Assembly (NCBI GenBank): GCA_000969725.1
Contig: JXSR01S015707.1
Direction: 5' to 3' (one strand)
Length of the DNA stretch: 30,959 nucleotides
Source of the DNA: Ophiothrix spiculata
Taxonomy: Eukaryota; Echinodermata; Ophiuroidea; Amphilepidida; Ophiotrichidae
Positions 1-10,071 of this stretch are shown here, piece by piece. The stretch's first letter is position 1. Every line of letters begins with the position of its first letter. A model generated the notes under the pieces. The model had not been told where the DNA came from, searched no databases, and saw nothing but the letters and a program-made list of their open reading frames with translations. The position numbers and the translations under genes are program-made.

Positions 1-442
1 TTTATATCAAGATGAATTAGCTACATCACATGAGATGATATCAGACAGGAGCAGTGGTGATAGGACGGGATACTTCCATATTGGTCCAGGCTTGGTAAGA
101 TTATGTTTTATATCAAGATGAATTAGCTACATCGCATGAGATGATATCAGACAGGAGCAGTGGTGATGGGACGGGATACTTCCATATTGGTCCAGGCTTG
201 GTAAGATTATGTTTTATATCAAGATGAATTAGCAACATCACATGAGATGATATCAGACAGGAGCAGTGGTGATGGGACGGGATACTTCCATATTGGTCCT
301 GGCTTGGTAAGATTATGTTTTTATATCAAGATGAATTAGCAACATCACATGAGATGATATCAGACAGGAGCAGTGGTGATGGGATGGGATACTTCCATAT
401 TGGCTCAGGCTTGGTTAGATCATGTTTTTATAGCAAGATGAA
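1..442 (+). repeat. Four tandem copies of an exon-end/splice-donor unit (106-107 bp)
   Basis: Units start at about 1, 107, 213 and 320, with a partial fifth at 427. Each contains the coding end of the partial exon, a donor (gtaag in three copies, gttag in the fourth) and the first dozen intron bases. Copies differ at only a few positions, so the duplication is recent or homogenised. Confidence 0.95.
2..94 (+). CDS. Exon end, partial (GDxTGYFHIGPG segment)
   Basis: Reading from base 2 gives an open frame ending DRTGYFHIGPGL before the donor gtaag at 95, phase 0. This matches RFGYIHVGPNQ in the exon at 7759 and GDLTGLLHMHGNH near 26440, so it is the GD-TG-HV segment of a module. Splicing to the exon at 691 (phase 0) gives GPGLTLGIDL, the expected continuation. 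The acceptor is not visible, so the exon may start before the window. The same exon end with donor recurs at 200, 306 and 413, so which donor is used is uncertain. Confidence 0.55.
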
Positions 443-690
443 ATAAAAAAATGCAAAACCAAAAATATTGAGTTGGAGTGACCAGTAAAACAGCAAAGTT
501 TTCTTCTTATGTTGCTTAAGATACATGCCTGGTGTAGCACTAGTAAGTCTTTAATCTTGATTATCAAGCATTAAAAATCAGAAGTTCAAACCTGCTATGT
601 CAGAAATGTATTACCCTTGAATGAAACATTTTCCTTCATATGCTCCTTTCATCTTATTTTCCTTTTTTTTTATCATCCCTAAAATTGTAG

Positions 691-872
691 ACACTTGGAA
701 TCGATCTACAACCAGATAGTCCAAGATTGGCCTGGAATATTAAACTTTATGGTAGGGGTGAATTGGATATGCCTGACCAAGTAGAAGTGCATGATTTGAC
801 TATGGTATTAGAAGGAGAAGTCAACGGGATCAAAAACATTTCTGTTGGCAGTGGTGGTGTTGTGTACTTTAG
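691..872 (+). CDS. Exon: DDGGEVIFP-equivalent segment of a module
   Basis: The acceptor ttgtag ends at 690 and the donor gtaag starts at 873. The frame is open throughout: it begins TLGIDLQPDSP and ends GSGGVVYFR, entering in phase 0 and leaving in phase 2. LYGRGELDMPDQVEVHD corresponds to the PSGSLNLPEKLMLYH stretch of the exon at 7759. It lies between the GD-TG-HV segment and the HITNSTYHVSE exon. Confidence 0.85.
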
Positions 873-3051
873 GTAAGTCCGTGTTAAGGGTATTGGAATG
901 ATTAAAATCATTTGCCAATCACTAAAAAAAATCTAGTTTCAACTAAACAAATAAATAAAACTGGTTTCAGTTTGGTCTATAGTGTATTTATCTATTTACT
1001 TATTCTACAATATTTAAGCAGTATGGCTAACTAAAAAGTGATTTTCTGTTGGGTTTTTAATAAAACAAAAACAGAAGATATGCAATTTACCAAATAAAAA
1101 CATGAAAATATACAAATTCTAAAAAGTAACAAATAATGCTTTGATGTTAATGACCACACTTTATAAAGTACATTTGTGACCTGCTCTGTCGAAACCCAGA
1201 CAAAGTCGCACAAATCCATTTTTCAAATGTTACCAAATACCTAGGGAGCAAAACCCCATTTAGGGGTAAAACTGCAACGAGAAATTATTTTAATGTGTCC
1301 TATCTAGATGGATGCTATGGACCATAGGTAACATCACTAAGGTGGACACAAAATTAGTCTGTTGCACAGGACTCGGCAGGAGGGGGGTAAAAGTCATTGC
1401 AGGGGGCACATTTGGAAATTGGTCAAATCTTGTTTAAACCCATTCTAACATGTTCCTCTCATCATAAGGAACCAGAAAAAGTATACTTTGACCCATCTCC
1501 GATGAATGCTTCAAGAGTTATAGCCAAAAACATGAAAGGTCAAAACAAGGGCCATGAGATGGGCCTATGGGAGTCAAAAATTTCAAAAGTGTCAGATTTT
1601 GTTCAAAATGGTCTCAAATTGTTCGTCTTGCAAAACTGTCTACATAATGTAATATTTTCCAACGTCTTCGATCAATCGTTTCTATGGTATCAAGAAAAAC
1701 TCCTTATTTCCAATTGGTGCCATTAACAAAAACTTATATCGACCTGTAACCATAGCAACGGTTGATTATAGACATTGGAAAATATAACTTTGTACAGGCA
1801 GTTTTGCAAGACCAATTTGAACAGAATCTGACACTTTTAAAATTTTTGACTCCCATAGGCCCAACTCATGGCCCTTGTTTTGACCTTTCATGTTTTTGGC
1901 TATAACTCTTGAAGCATTCATCGGAGATGGGTCAAAGTATACTTTTTCTGGTTCCTTATGATGAGAGGAACATGTTAGAATGGTTTTAAACAAGATTTGA
2001 CCAATTTCCAAATGTGCCCCCTGCAATGACTTTTACCCCCCTCCTGCCGGGTCCCGTGCAACAGACTGATTTTGTGTCCACCCTAGTGATGTTACATATG
2101 GTCCATAGCACCCATCTAGATAGGACACATCAAAATAATTTCTCGTTGCAAGTAAACCTGTTTTGCTCCCTAGGTAAAATTTAAAATGACAAAATTATAA
2201 GCTTTCCAATGATATACCATACTCCGGGATTGCTCAACGTTTTGTCTGTCAAAAAGTGACAACTAGGTTGAAAATTACTTTGTTTTTCTATTGATTTATG
2301 ACAAGTTAATTGGGCTATATCTCCTTAAGTGTTCTGGCGACCTGGTTTCGTGGGAGCAAGTCACATTTATGTATTTCTTCAAAAATAAACTTCAAATTGT
2401 TACATTTCTGAACATGTAAGTCCATTTTAAACCAATTATTGTTATATATAGCCTGAAGCAGACTTTCAAGATTTTGTGAAAACAAACAAAATTCTGCTTA
2501 ACAGAGTACATAAATTGAACACTTAGTGTTGTGCTTTGTGCTTTTAATGCATGTGCACAGTATGTGCAGTTTGTTTACAGTGGAATTCCCAGCCAGGATG
2601 TTTTCATTGCGGTGAAGATATCTGATGTAGACATAGATTTACAGTGGAGATACCGGACTTTGCATACTGGCCCATGTACATGTAATGGTGTCGTCAGACA
2701 TGGAGCTCAAATTGGGGGTATTCGAGTCCATTCGGTTCCTGCTATATTCAACCAGGAGTGCTGATTCAGTTGCATGTAGAGACAAATCGTACAACTTAAA
2801 CTTTACGCGAATGATACACCGACCTGCACACAAGATGTGTGTACATGGTTTCAATATTCTCGCATTATGACAAGATGCGATGCATCATCGGCAATAACCT
2901 GAATTCCCCCCAATAAACATGGCGGTGAGTCTAGTATCTTCCTTGTAAATCTATGGATGTAGGTTAGCTCGCATCTCTACTGACAGCTAATTGTAACTGA
3001 ATTTCCATTTGTGTTTTTTTTCTAATTTTTGATTGTTGTAACTCTTTGCAG
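873..3051 (+). other. Intron, 2.2 kb, mostly repeat
   Basis: It runs from donor gtaagtcc to acceptor tttgcag. Positions 1238-2176 are a large inverted-repeat element, annotated separately. In the remaining 873-1237 and 2177-3051 I see AT-rich sequence with only short, non-conserved open frames and no exon-like match to the module. Confidence 0.75.
1238..2176. mobile_element. Foldback/MITE-like element with arms of about 400 bp
   Basis: The left arm, beginning tacctagggagcaaaac at 1238, is the near-exact reverse complement of the right arm ending gttttgctccctaggta at 2176. The arms match for most of about 400 bp around a short centre near 1660-1765. Because the arms mirror each other, the same open frame (starting MQGAHLEIGQILFK) appears on both strands; it is a consequence of the inverted repeat, with no codon-level evidence for a gene. 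No transposase is present, so this is a non-autonomous DNA transposon or foldback element inside an intron. Confidence 0.85.
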
Positions 3052-3277
3052 ACATATAACCAACAGTACCTATCATGTGTCAGAAACCATCATGTTTGAT
3101 CAGCTGGTGATCCATGGAGGAGGGAAAGTTGTCATTGAAGGTGGGCTTGATGGTCTCTTCCTCATTGGTAACATGCTACATCTTGAGAGCGGTGCTATAC
3201 TGGAAGCTGACCATGTGGACATAAGTGTGATGACAATGATTGTGGAAGAGTTGGCTGTTGTTGATCTTGATGCCAAA
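3052..3277 (+). CDS. Exon: PG/LVIHGGG to KYGA-equivalent segment
   Basis: The acceptor is at 3051 and the donor gtaagtc at 3278; it enters in phase 2 and leaves in phase 0. It encodes HITNSTYHVSETIMFD, then LVIHGGGKVVIEG and LESGAILEADHVDI. The last matches the KYGAxIxAExI motif of other modules (TKYGAIISAEHI near 25600). It supplies the end of one module before the glycine block starts in the next exon. Confidence 0.85.
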
Positions 3278-3339
3278 GTAAGTCAGGATGTACTCTATGC
3301 CTAAACTAAAGTTAAATAAAATTGTCAACATTTAACTAT

Positions 3340-3785
3340 TACCCCGTTCAGACAGAGCCAAAAAGTCATCTTTAGTCGTCTTTAGTCGTATTCGAGTTAT
3401 ATCGAGTTCAAAATTCACTTGTGTGTGAACAGTTCAAGTCGTCTTAAGTCATCTTTCAAAAAGTCGTCTTGCATCGAATTTTCAACTCGCTAAAAAGCAA
3501 GTTAAGTCGCGTTAGTAATTCGATGTAACTCGATTAACGACGACAACCGATGACTTTTCGTATGTGTGAACACATGTCGTCGTAAGTCGAGTTGAATTCG
3601 TGTTTACTTCTACAGCGCATTGACCTGGAACAAGTAAAGTTCATTTCAATTCGACTTCAAAATTGTAGCGCATGTGTGAACAGTCGTAAGTCGAGTTACT
3701 TTTCGTTAATCCGAGGTCGTGTTTGAAATTAAAAATGAACTCGATATCAAGTTAAGACGACTTTTTAGTGTGTCTGAACGGGGTA
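3340..3785. mobile_element. MITE, about 446 bp, with terminal inverted repeats
   Basis: The ends are taccccgttcagaca and tgtctgaacggggta, a perfect 15-bp inverted repeat that continues imperfectly for about 40 bp (aaaaagtc.tctt). TAT flanks both ends as a possible target duplication. The interior is a set of short direct and inverted cgtaagtcgag-type repeats with no coding potential. Confidence 0.85.
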
Positions 3786-4981
3786 TATGCCATTGATAGA
3801 GGTCTTATAAGTCATTGTGGAACATTGTGTGTGAGTGTAGAATGTGCAGGGTTTAAAGTCCTTGGTAGTAACCAACCGTATCTGGGGAGATTGAATGATC
3901 TGAAAGGATTAATGTTCAAAGTTTATTTCATATTATTGCGCACTTAAAATACTTAATACACCACTGTTTGATGGGTTCATTTATTTATTTTTTAGACAAA
4001 AATGCACTGTTATAATAAATGCAGGCCCTTAAAAGTATTTAAATTAGTTCTGGGATTTAGTGTTGAACTGTAGTATTTGTTTCCATAATTTAATTTCACA
4101 ATTTTTTTTCTTAAAATGCTTATTTTAGATCAAAAAACACATTTTTTAGCCCATATTTTGAAGTTTCATTATTGGTGGTGCTATTCATTTTTTTAAATTA
4201 ATTATATGCATATTGCCTAAATTAAATATTTGTTGTGTGAATTTAACACAAATAATATTTGTTTTTGGTCTCTTTTACCTTATCCATGTGGCAAATGTCA
4301 AAACTAAGGGTCATAGTTTCTTAAAACCTGGAAACTTGAAATATAGAAATAGCGCCACCAATAATGTGCCTATAGTATTAAATGGCTATATATTATTAGT
4401 GATCAAACAGTGGTGAATACTTCCTAGGTCACCAATATTGTCTGATAATTTATAAACATTGATAAGGTTGCACGCCACTAATGGATATCCCTATTGTTTT
4501 ACATGCAAACATGGTGTGTTATTTTGCCAAAAATGTCACATTTTTGATATTTCAATGCACTAAAACCTTTGATTTTCTAGAAAACAATGACATTTTCTAT
4601 CATTTAAGAAGCATTTCAGATAGGGTTGAGTTGCTTGATTTTTCGCTAGAGGGCAGCAAATTTTCACTATGTGAGGAACGGCCCATTTTCTAGATCATTT
4701 TTGCGTACTCAATTTAGAGGGCAAATTACCAAATTTTTGCACATGTCTGAGATAAACTGAGATTTTTGTATCAACATTTGAGAGGAGACATCTGAGGAAA
4801 AATTCTAGTACAAAATTAACCCACTCAACCCACATTTTCACCACTCTGAGATGCTTTAGAGAAATAGGTGTGTCATGCAATGGCGGCGCCCACTGTCTAA
4901 AAGTAGACTGCGCAGTACCAATTAGTGGTGTGGAATCATAAGCCATTATTAATGTCTTTTTGAATGCTTGAATTCCCTTAG
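3786..4981 (+). other. Rest of intron; degenerate inverted repeats
   Basis: Two weak inverted repeats are visible. cattattggtggtgctatt near 4168 pairs with aatagcgccaccaataatg near 4349. gcacgccactaatgg near 4470 pairs with ccaattagtggtgtgg near 4919, with further imperfect matches inside. They look like decayed foldback elements. I see no exon. Confidence 0.4.
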
Positions 4982-5198
4982 TCATCAGTAGCCTATCCAC
5001 CAGATCCTGGTCAGGGCCATGGCAACTCTGGTGCAGGTCATGGAGGTCAAGGAGGTCAAGGGTCAGGGTCAACTAGTGGAGGATTTTTCTATGGCAATGT
5101 GTTGGAGCCAATGCACTTTGGTAGTAGTGGCAGTAATGGTAATGCATATGGAGGAGGAATACTGACGATTCATGTTGCAGATAGTCTACGTGTTGATG
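4982..5198 (+). CDS. Exon: start of glycine block (GHGGQGG ... VLEPMHFGS)
   Basis: The acceptor cccttag ends at 4981 and the donor gtaagtg starts at 5199; phase 0 in, phase 1 out. The GQGHGNSGAGHGGQGG run and FFYGNVLEPMHFGSSGS correspond to the GASHGGKGG and YGSLYEPTERGS motifs of other modules, followed by YGGGILTIHVADSLRVDG. This is the SHGG/YGSLY half of a glycine block; the GGSGGSI half is in the next exon. Confidence 0.9.
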
Positions 5199-5891
5199 GT
5201 AAGTGATGGGATGCCATGTACTCGTTACTTTGACTGAAAATTAGTCCATCTAGATCAGTACTGACCTAGATGGACCTCACAAGCTTCGCGTTCACTCATG
5301 CGGTCCATCTGGATGGACTACTTGAAAATTGAAACTCTTAATCAGCCAAGCACTTTTTTTTACATATGAATAATTTGGTGGAAAAATGCAGCATGCATGT
5401 TACATTGTGGTCAAGTAATTCTAGTGCACAACCAGAATGCAGGGCTGTTTCACTATGCCCTTGTGCAGCATCTCCTAACTTAGCCGAATTTTTAGAGTAC
5501 AAAATAGTCCTGTTTCCTATCTGTACTTTATTTAATCTATGAGATGTCATATTCCTATATTTTAAAGGTAGCGTAAGATTACATATAGGCATATACTCTA
5601 TAACATAGATAATGCTAATCTTTTAAATTCTATGGGTGTACAAGCTTAATTTTGTGTGTATGAGTGTTTTTTTTTGTCAGGTATCTTAAAATATCTTAAA
5701 TATGAGTGAAAGGTTTTCTTCAAAACAGTTTGATTTCCCTGAACATGTCACAATACTCTGTCATACTTTTGCATCACTTTAAAAATGTTGCACTCTCTAG
5801 ATGCTTTTACTGACATTGTTATATTCAGATCTGGTTTAATGACTGTGCCATGTTTGTAGGCAAATCAAATTCTTCCTTTTTTCTTTTATAG
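5199..5891 (+). other. Intron with short palindromes near its donor
   Basis: Positions 5244-5275 form a 32-bp near-perfect palindrome (arms gtccatctagatcagt and actgacctagatggac), and 5303-5318 form another built from gtccatct and its complement. This may be a small hairpin repeat. Nothing else is recognised to 5891. Confidence 0.5.
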
Positions 5892-6014
5892 GAATAATGA
5901 GAGTGAATGGTGAGATTGGACAGTCCAGTGGCGGTGGTGGCAGTGGTGGAAGCATTTTTATAGATGCCGCCCACTTTACAGGAAGGGGTCTCATCCAGGC
6001 TAATGGTGGTCCAG
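5892..6014 (+). CDS. Exon: GGGGSGGSIFIDA glycine block
   Basis: The acceptor is tatag and the donor gtatg; phase 1 in, phase 1 out. It encodes IMRVNGEIGQSSGGG, then GSGGSIFIDAAHF and GRGLIQANGGPG, matching the GGSGGSIxIxAxxLxGxGxIxANGG core of the module exactly. It is 123 nt long. The intron before it, at VDG|IMRVNG, is in the same place and phase as the one before the exon at 19836. Confidence 0.9.
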
Positions 6015-6334
6015 GTATGTTTTATTTATAATGTTGAGAGTGGTCCATGTTTGTACTTTTTCTGACAACTCACATTGTTCTATAATAATTGTTAAGATGC
6101 CAAAATAGGCCCTGTATGGTTTATTAATTGTCTGTCCATAGACATGGTTTGTTGCCCTTCGACATACAGTCTTTACACGCGCAATGCACAAATGATAGCT
6201 CGCGTAAAAGCCTGCGCATTTATGGACCTAGTGTGATGCATATTGACAGACTTTGAATAAGCCATTAGGGATATGAAACATCTCATTTATTTAGTTCACT
6301 GTGCTTGATCCATTCTTATTATTTATATAACTAG

Positions 6335-6540
6335 GGAGTGAATTCGATGGAGGTGGAGGAAGTGGTGGCCGTCTCGCAATATATTACTATAGTAACACAT
6401 ACAATGGCGCTATTACTGCCTATGGTGGATCATCAAACTATGAGCCTGGAGGAGCAGGGACAATCTATATGGAGTCTAAGATAGAAGTACCACCTTACAG
6501 AATTCTCATAGTTGATAACAATGACCAAACAATAAGATCG
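6335..6540 (+). CDS. Exon: GGGGSGGRLAIYY ... IVDNNDQ
   Basis: The acceptor is actag and the donor gtaagg; phase 1 in, phase 0 out. It encodes SEFDGGGGSGGRLAIYY, then YNGAITAYGG, GGAGTIYME and ILIVDNNDQTIRS. These are the GGRIAIY, AxGG, GTIYL and IDNNN motifs in the usual order. Confidence 0.9.
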
Positions 6541-6570
6541 GTAAGGCATTCTGACATTTAACCCTCTGTA

Positions 6571-6849
6571 TATGTCCTCATATCGTGAGTGCAAGAAAGT
6601 CGTATCTGCAATAGCTGCCTTTTGTCATTAATTTGGATTGCACACTGTAAAATCTCCAGTCTTGGGTCAGTAATTCTTAAAATGGTTCTTCAGGTGATAC
6701 CGTCACCTGAAGAACCATTTCAAGAACCACTGACATAAGACAGTGGAATTTTGAGAGATTTTTCACATTCTTGTTACAAGTTGAAAAATAAATATAACTT
6801 GGGGCAGCCATTGCAGATACGACTTTCTTGCACTCATATGTCCTCATAT
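6571..6849. mobile_element. Short hairpin transposon flanked by a 13-bp direct repeat
   Basis: A 253-bp element (6584-6836) has terminal inverted repeats of about 35 bp (gagtgcaagaaagtcgtat... and its complement). It is flanked by identical copies of tatgtcctcatat at 6571-6583 and 6837-6849. In its centre, 6680-6697 and 6703-6720 form a perfect 18-bp stem with a 5-base loop. The 13-bp flank is longer than most DNA-transposon target duplications. Confidence 0.75.
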
Positions 6850-6989
6850 TATGCAATAGAGATGCCCCGGGGATGGGGTGGTTTTCTTCAAAAGCTTTTG
6901 TAACGGGATGTGCCTTTGACAATATGACCCATCTCTATTTCTATTTTTGACTCTAAAACCCACCCATCAGTATACCAGTTTTGACAAAA

Positions 6990-7564
6990 AAGCACCCAAT
7001 TATACTCAAATTGATGTATAATACTTAAGATTCTCAATTCAATATATATTACACCTACTTGTTAAATCTTGGAATATTTATGTTTGATGATTTACCTGCA
7101 ATATTAAAACAGTATTTCATTAAGCATGCTGAGAACCATAAATATGCAACAAGAAATGCCCATGATTATGCTATAAATAAAACAAAGAAACCTTTTTCAA
7201 ACCAGGCTATTAGAAATTGTGGACCTAGTTTTTGGAACTCCCTCGAAAAATCACTAAAACAATGCAAAACTTTGAGCATTTTTAACAGTAAATTGAAACC
7301 AAACTTTCTTTTAAGTTATTATTAGTTGGGCATTATTTTCTGCTCAGGATGTAATCCTTATTGAATTTGGGCACTGTCTTGTGTTATTTATGTTTCTTGT
7401 GTAAACTTTTTTGTTTTTGTGTAGTTTGGTTGTATAGGGCATAGTCGCTTCAGGACTCTTTGGCCTTCTGAATATGACTACAATATCATGTTTTTATCTT
7501 ATGTGTTTGATTTGTGATGTATTTATGATATTGAAAATAAATCTGAATCTGAAATCTGAATCTG
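6990..7564 (+). mobile_element. 5'-truncated non-LTR retrotransposon 3' end (RT C-terminus)
   Basis: The open frame 7059-7325 reads LPAILKQYF...HKYATRNAHDY...IRNCGPSFWNSLEKSLKQC...FNSKLKPNFL. This is the typical carboxy end of reverse transcriptase in CR1/L2/Jockey-like LINEs (YxTRN, GPxxWNxL and FKxxLKxxLL motifs). About 220 bp of 3' UTR follow, ending in the short repeat aatctgaatctg at 7540-7564, as is usual for this group. Only the tail is left; the start is approximate. It lies in the intron between 6540 and 7759, in the same orientation as the gene. Confidence 0.8.
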
Positions 7565-7758
7565 GGTTGTAATCTGCTGACACTGAGAAACAATGCTTCA
7601 AGGGTTACAGCTGCCTGAAAAGGTAAACACACCTCTTAAGTTCTTGTTTTCGATATGAGTTTGCTTTGTGGGGGCTATGTTAATTCTTTTAAATAACTTC
7701 TACCTATATGCATGGATTTGTATAATCTAATGCATATATATGTTTTTCTATTCCTCAG

Positions 7759-8425
7759 CGCACAGTAGCAGACTATTTTGATCAAAGCAAAACTTCAGGA
7801 ATGACCTGGGTCAACTTATTGTCAGTCAGCACAGAACACACGTTTGAAGAAATTAGTCTCCTAGGTAACGCACATCTTGTGTTTGAAGCAGATCCTCCAC
7901 AAGGCATATTCGGTCAGAGAAAAATAAATATTCAAAAGCTTACTGGTGAAAGTGCGCAAAATTTTGATCGGTTTGGATATATCCATGTTGGCCCCAACCA
8001 AAAGATTGTGATCCGCCAAGCAGACTATTATATCCCTCTTCATACTCATGTGTATCCATCAGGATCCTTGAACCTTCCTGAAAAGCTCATGCTTTATCAC
8101 AGTAATCATGTCATTGATGGAGCCTTAGGTGGAGGCTATGAGTTGTCTCTAGCACAGGCACACGTCACATTTGGACTTGAAGCACATTCTTTCAAAACAA
8201 TGGATAATGTGTTCTTTACATGGAGGAAATTATCAATTATGGCGAATAGTGTTATGGATTTCCGTGGCTTTGATGGAGACTATGAATTGAGGACTGACAT
8301 TCTTGAGATTGCTTCACTTGGTAGTCTACATGGTCGGAGACTAATCATCAAGTCGGGTTCTGTCAGGATAGCTGAGAAAGGAATCCTAAGTGTGGATCAT
8401 GGCGGCTACATAGACAATGGAAGAG
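7759..8425 (+). CDS. Exon: FxE, GDxTG and KYGA segments of a module
   Basis: The acceptor cctcag ends at 7758; the exon leaves in phase 1 at 8425 before gtaag. It begins RTVADYFDQSKTSG and carries HTFEEISLLGNAHL (FDELHL equivalent), FGYIHVGPNQKIVI (GDxTGxxHV equivalent), PSGSLNLPEKLMLYH, NVFFTWRKLSIMANS and the closing segment VRIAEKGILSVDHGG. It is 667 nt long, an undivided piece that other small-exon modules split into several exons. The donor touches a MITE, annotated separately. Confidence 0.9.
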
Positions 8426-8426
8426 G

Positions 8427-8555
8427 TAAGGGACGGCTTCAAAACTCAACCAGAGGTTGTCTGCCGGTTCTGGGCGGTTCAACCGGAATAAACAATAGCC
8501 AGAACCGCCAAGAACCGGCAGACAACCGCTGGTTGAGTTTTGAAGCTGCCCCTAA
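8427..8555. mobile_element. MITE (123 bp) inserted at +5 of an intron, TAA target duplication
   Basis: Element 8430-8552 has arms gggacggcttcaaaactc and gagttttgaagctgcccc forming a stem of about 50 bp around aataaacaatagcc. It is flanked by TAA at 8427-8429 and 8553-8555. A 3-bp TAA duplication is typical of PIF/Harbinger-type elements (family knowledge). A second family copy is at 21245-21395. Confidence 0.9.
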
Positions 8556-9327
8556 TTCATTTTACTTACAACTTTATATTGATTGATATATTATAATACA
8601 GCTATGTATCTGTTAGCAAATATGATTATGCAATGTTTGCTATTGGAGAGATGCAGATGATATTCTGGTTGTATTACTTGAAATCTTTCACTCACAAATC
8701 CATTGTAGTCATAATCTGTATTCAATGCAAAACTAATTTTTGTCAAAGATGTTACTTTTTGTGTTAACGTTAAAATGGTTCAGTTTGTGTGACAAAATTG
8801 ATAAACCAGGAGTTTCAATAACCTATCAGTCTTGACTTCTAATTTTATATATTCCGTATATTAATAAGCAGATATTGCTCCTTGACGGTGCTATGTCTCA
8901 TAACTGTTTGTATGTTGATTTTATCTACCATGTTTTGCAGTGAATACTTGGTTATTGAAACTCTTGATTAATCTGGGAGGCTGGTTGGCTCAATAGCTCA
9001 CTGAGACAGCATACATTATAGGTCTGTGGTTCAGGATATTTGTCAAAATTAATGAAATCCTGACTTAAATGGATTGTTTGAGATTGGTTTAATTATTATA
9101 TTTTTATATTATGTTGTATTATATGGCGCATATTTCTCATCATTCTTTAATCTCATTCTTACATAATATTCAGGCAGTCCAAAAGTTCCCATAAAACGTT
9201 GCTGTAGGTTAGTGACCTCTTATGGGAACTTATGGTCTTCATTGCAAGGCAATATTTTTATTTCATGTGAATTGCACCATCAAATAACTGGAATATTTAT
9301 GTGTCATTATTCTCACTGTATTGTCAG
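8556..9327 (+). other. Rest of intron
   Basis: AT-rich, with no exon-like match. Positions from about 9122 onward are the first copy of a tandem duplication. A small hairpin (agttcccata at 9183 pairing with tatgggaact near 9221) is present in both copies of that duplication. Confidence 0.5.
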
Positions 9328-9553
9328 GTACATCTACAGCTGGAGCTGGAGGCAGCCATGGTGGTGAAGGTGGACATGCTGATAACCTGCTTAACCCAGG
9401 ACCAACCTATGACTCCATCATAAAGCCATCTGAGTTAGGAGAAGCAGGGGGATGTGGATATCATGATTGCAGTGGAGGTGGAGCTCCTGCTGGTGGTGGA
9501 GTTCTGCATATAGAAACAATGTCACTGGAAAACCATGGAACAGTCAGTGCAAG
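9328..9553 (+). CDS. Exon, first copy: GAGGSHGGEGG ... GAPAGGGVLHIE
   Basis: The acceptor is tgtcag and the donor gtatg; phase 1 in, phase 2 out. It encodes TSTAGAGGSHGGEGGHAD, NPGPTYDSIIKPSELGE, GGCGYHDCSGGGAPAGG and LENHGTVSAR, the first half of a glycine block. The phase fits both the exon at 7759 and the one at 11081. The copy at 10299 differs by Lys/Met and Leu/Ile. Splicing both copies in series would shift the frame into an early stop, so a transcript can use only one. Confidence 0.85.
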
Positions 9554-9735
9554 GTATGTTGTTGGTATTTGTTACACAGTATGACCTGGCCATAAAGCTG
9601 TAGGTATTTGGAGAAGCAGGTGGCTGTGGATACCATGATTGCAGTGGAGGTGGTGCTCCTGCTGGAGGTGGAGTTCTGCATATATGTCATTGGAAAACCA
9701 TGGAACAGTCAGTGCAAGGTATAATGATGTTGGCA
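9438..9735 (+). repeat. Exon end and donor duplicated, second copy broken
   Basis: The 3' part of the exon with its donor (from ggagaagcagg at 9438) is repeated about 172 bp downstream (from 9610). The second copy has lost eight bases relative to catatagaaacaatgtc, shifting the frame, and keeps a donor-like aaggtataatg near 9717. The same arrangement is present in the duplicate block at 10409-10700. Confidence 0.9.
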
Positions 9736-10021
9736 TTTGTTATCAGTACACCTCATGAATATGTACGAGTCTAACAATCTTTTAATTGGTCAAATAGCAA
9801 AAAGTAATTTTAGCTACTTTCCTGCATGTGCTAACACTCAAGAACAACTGCATGGGGATGTGTTTACGCATGTATGTTTTGCACTAACCCGGGGAAGTAG
9901 TGAAAACTTCTACACGGCACTACCGCATGATTCACAGTAAAATACTGAATTTGTTGACTTTCACATTTTTTTTGCAGGTTAAACAAACAATTTGTGAGCT
10001 ATTCAGTGCAATGAAGATAAA

Positions 10022-10071
10022 NNNNNNNNNNNNNNNNNNNNNNNNNNNNNNNNNNNNNNNNNNNNNNNNNN
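10022..10071. other. Assembly gap (50 Ns)
   Basis: An unknown stretch, probably of placeholder length, falls exactly between the two copies of the 0.9-kb duplication. Confidence 0.99.

Noticed and set aside
1-442. CRISPR-like or satellite array
   Set aside because: The unit is a coding exon end plus intron start with no spacers; it is a tandem duplication of gene sequence.
1397-2026. Two open frames of 109 and 86 codons with the same start (MQGAHLEIGQILFK) on opposite strands
   Set aside because: They are one sequence read from the two arms of the foldback element; no family similarity and no sign of codon constraint.
4695-5072. 125-codon minus-strand open frame
   Set aside because: It overlaps the + strand exon 4982-5198 antisense and otherwise lies in intronic repeat; other minus-strand frames within the giant exons are also shadows.
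7059-7325. Separate host gene of 88 codons
   Set aside because: Sequence matches the carboxy end of LINE reverse transcriptases and is followed by a LINE-like repeat tail, so it is a retrotransposon fragment.
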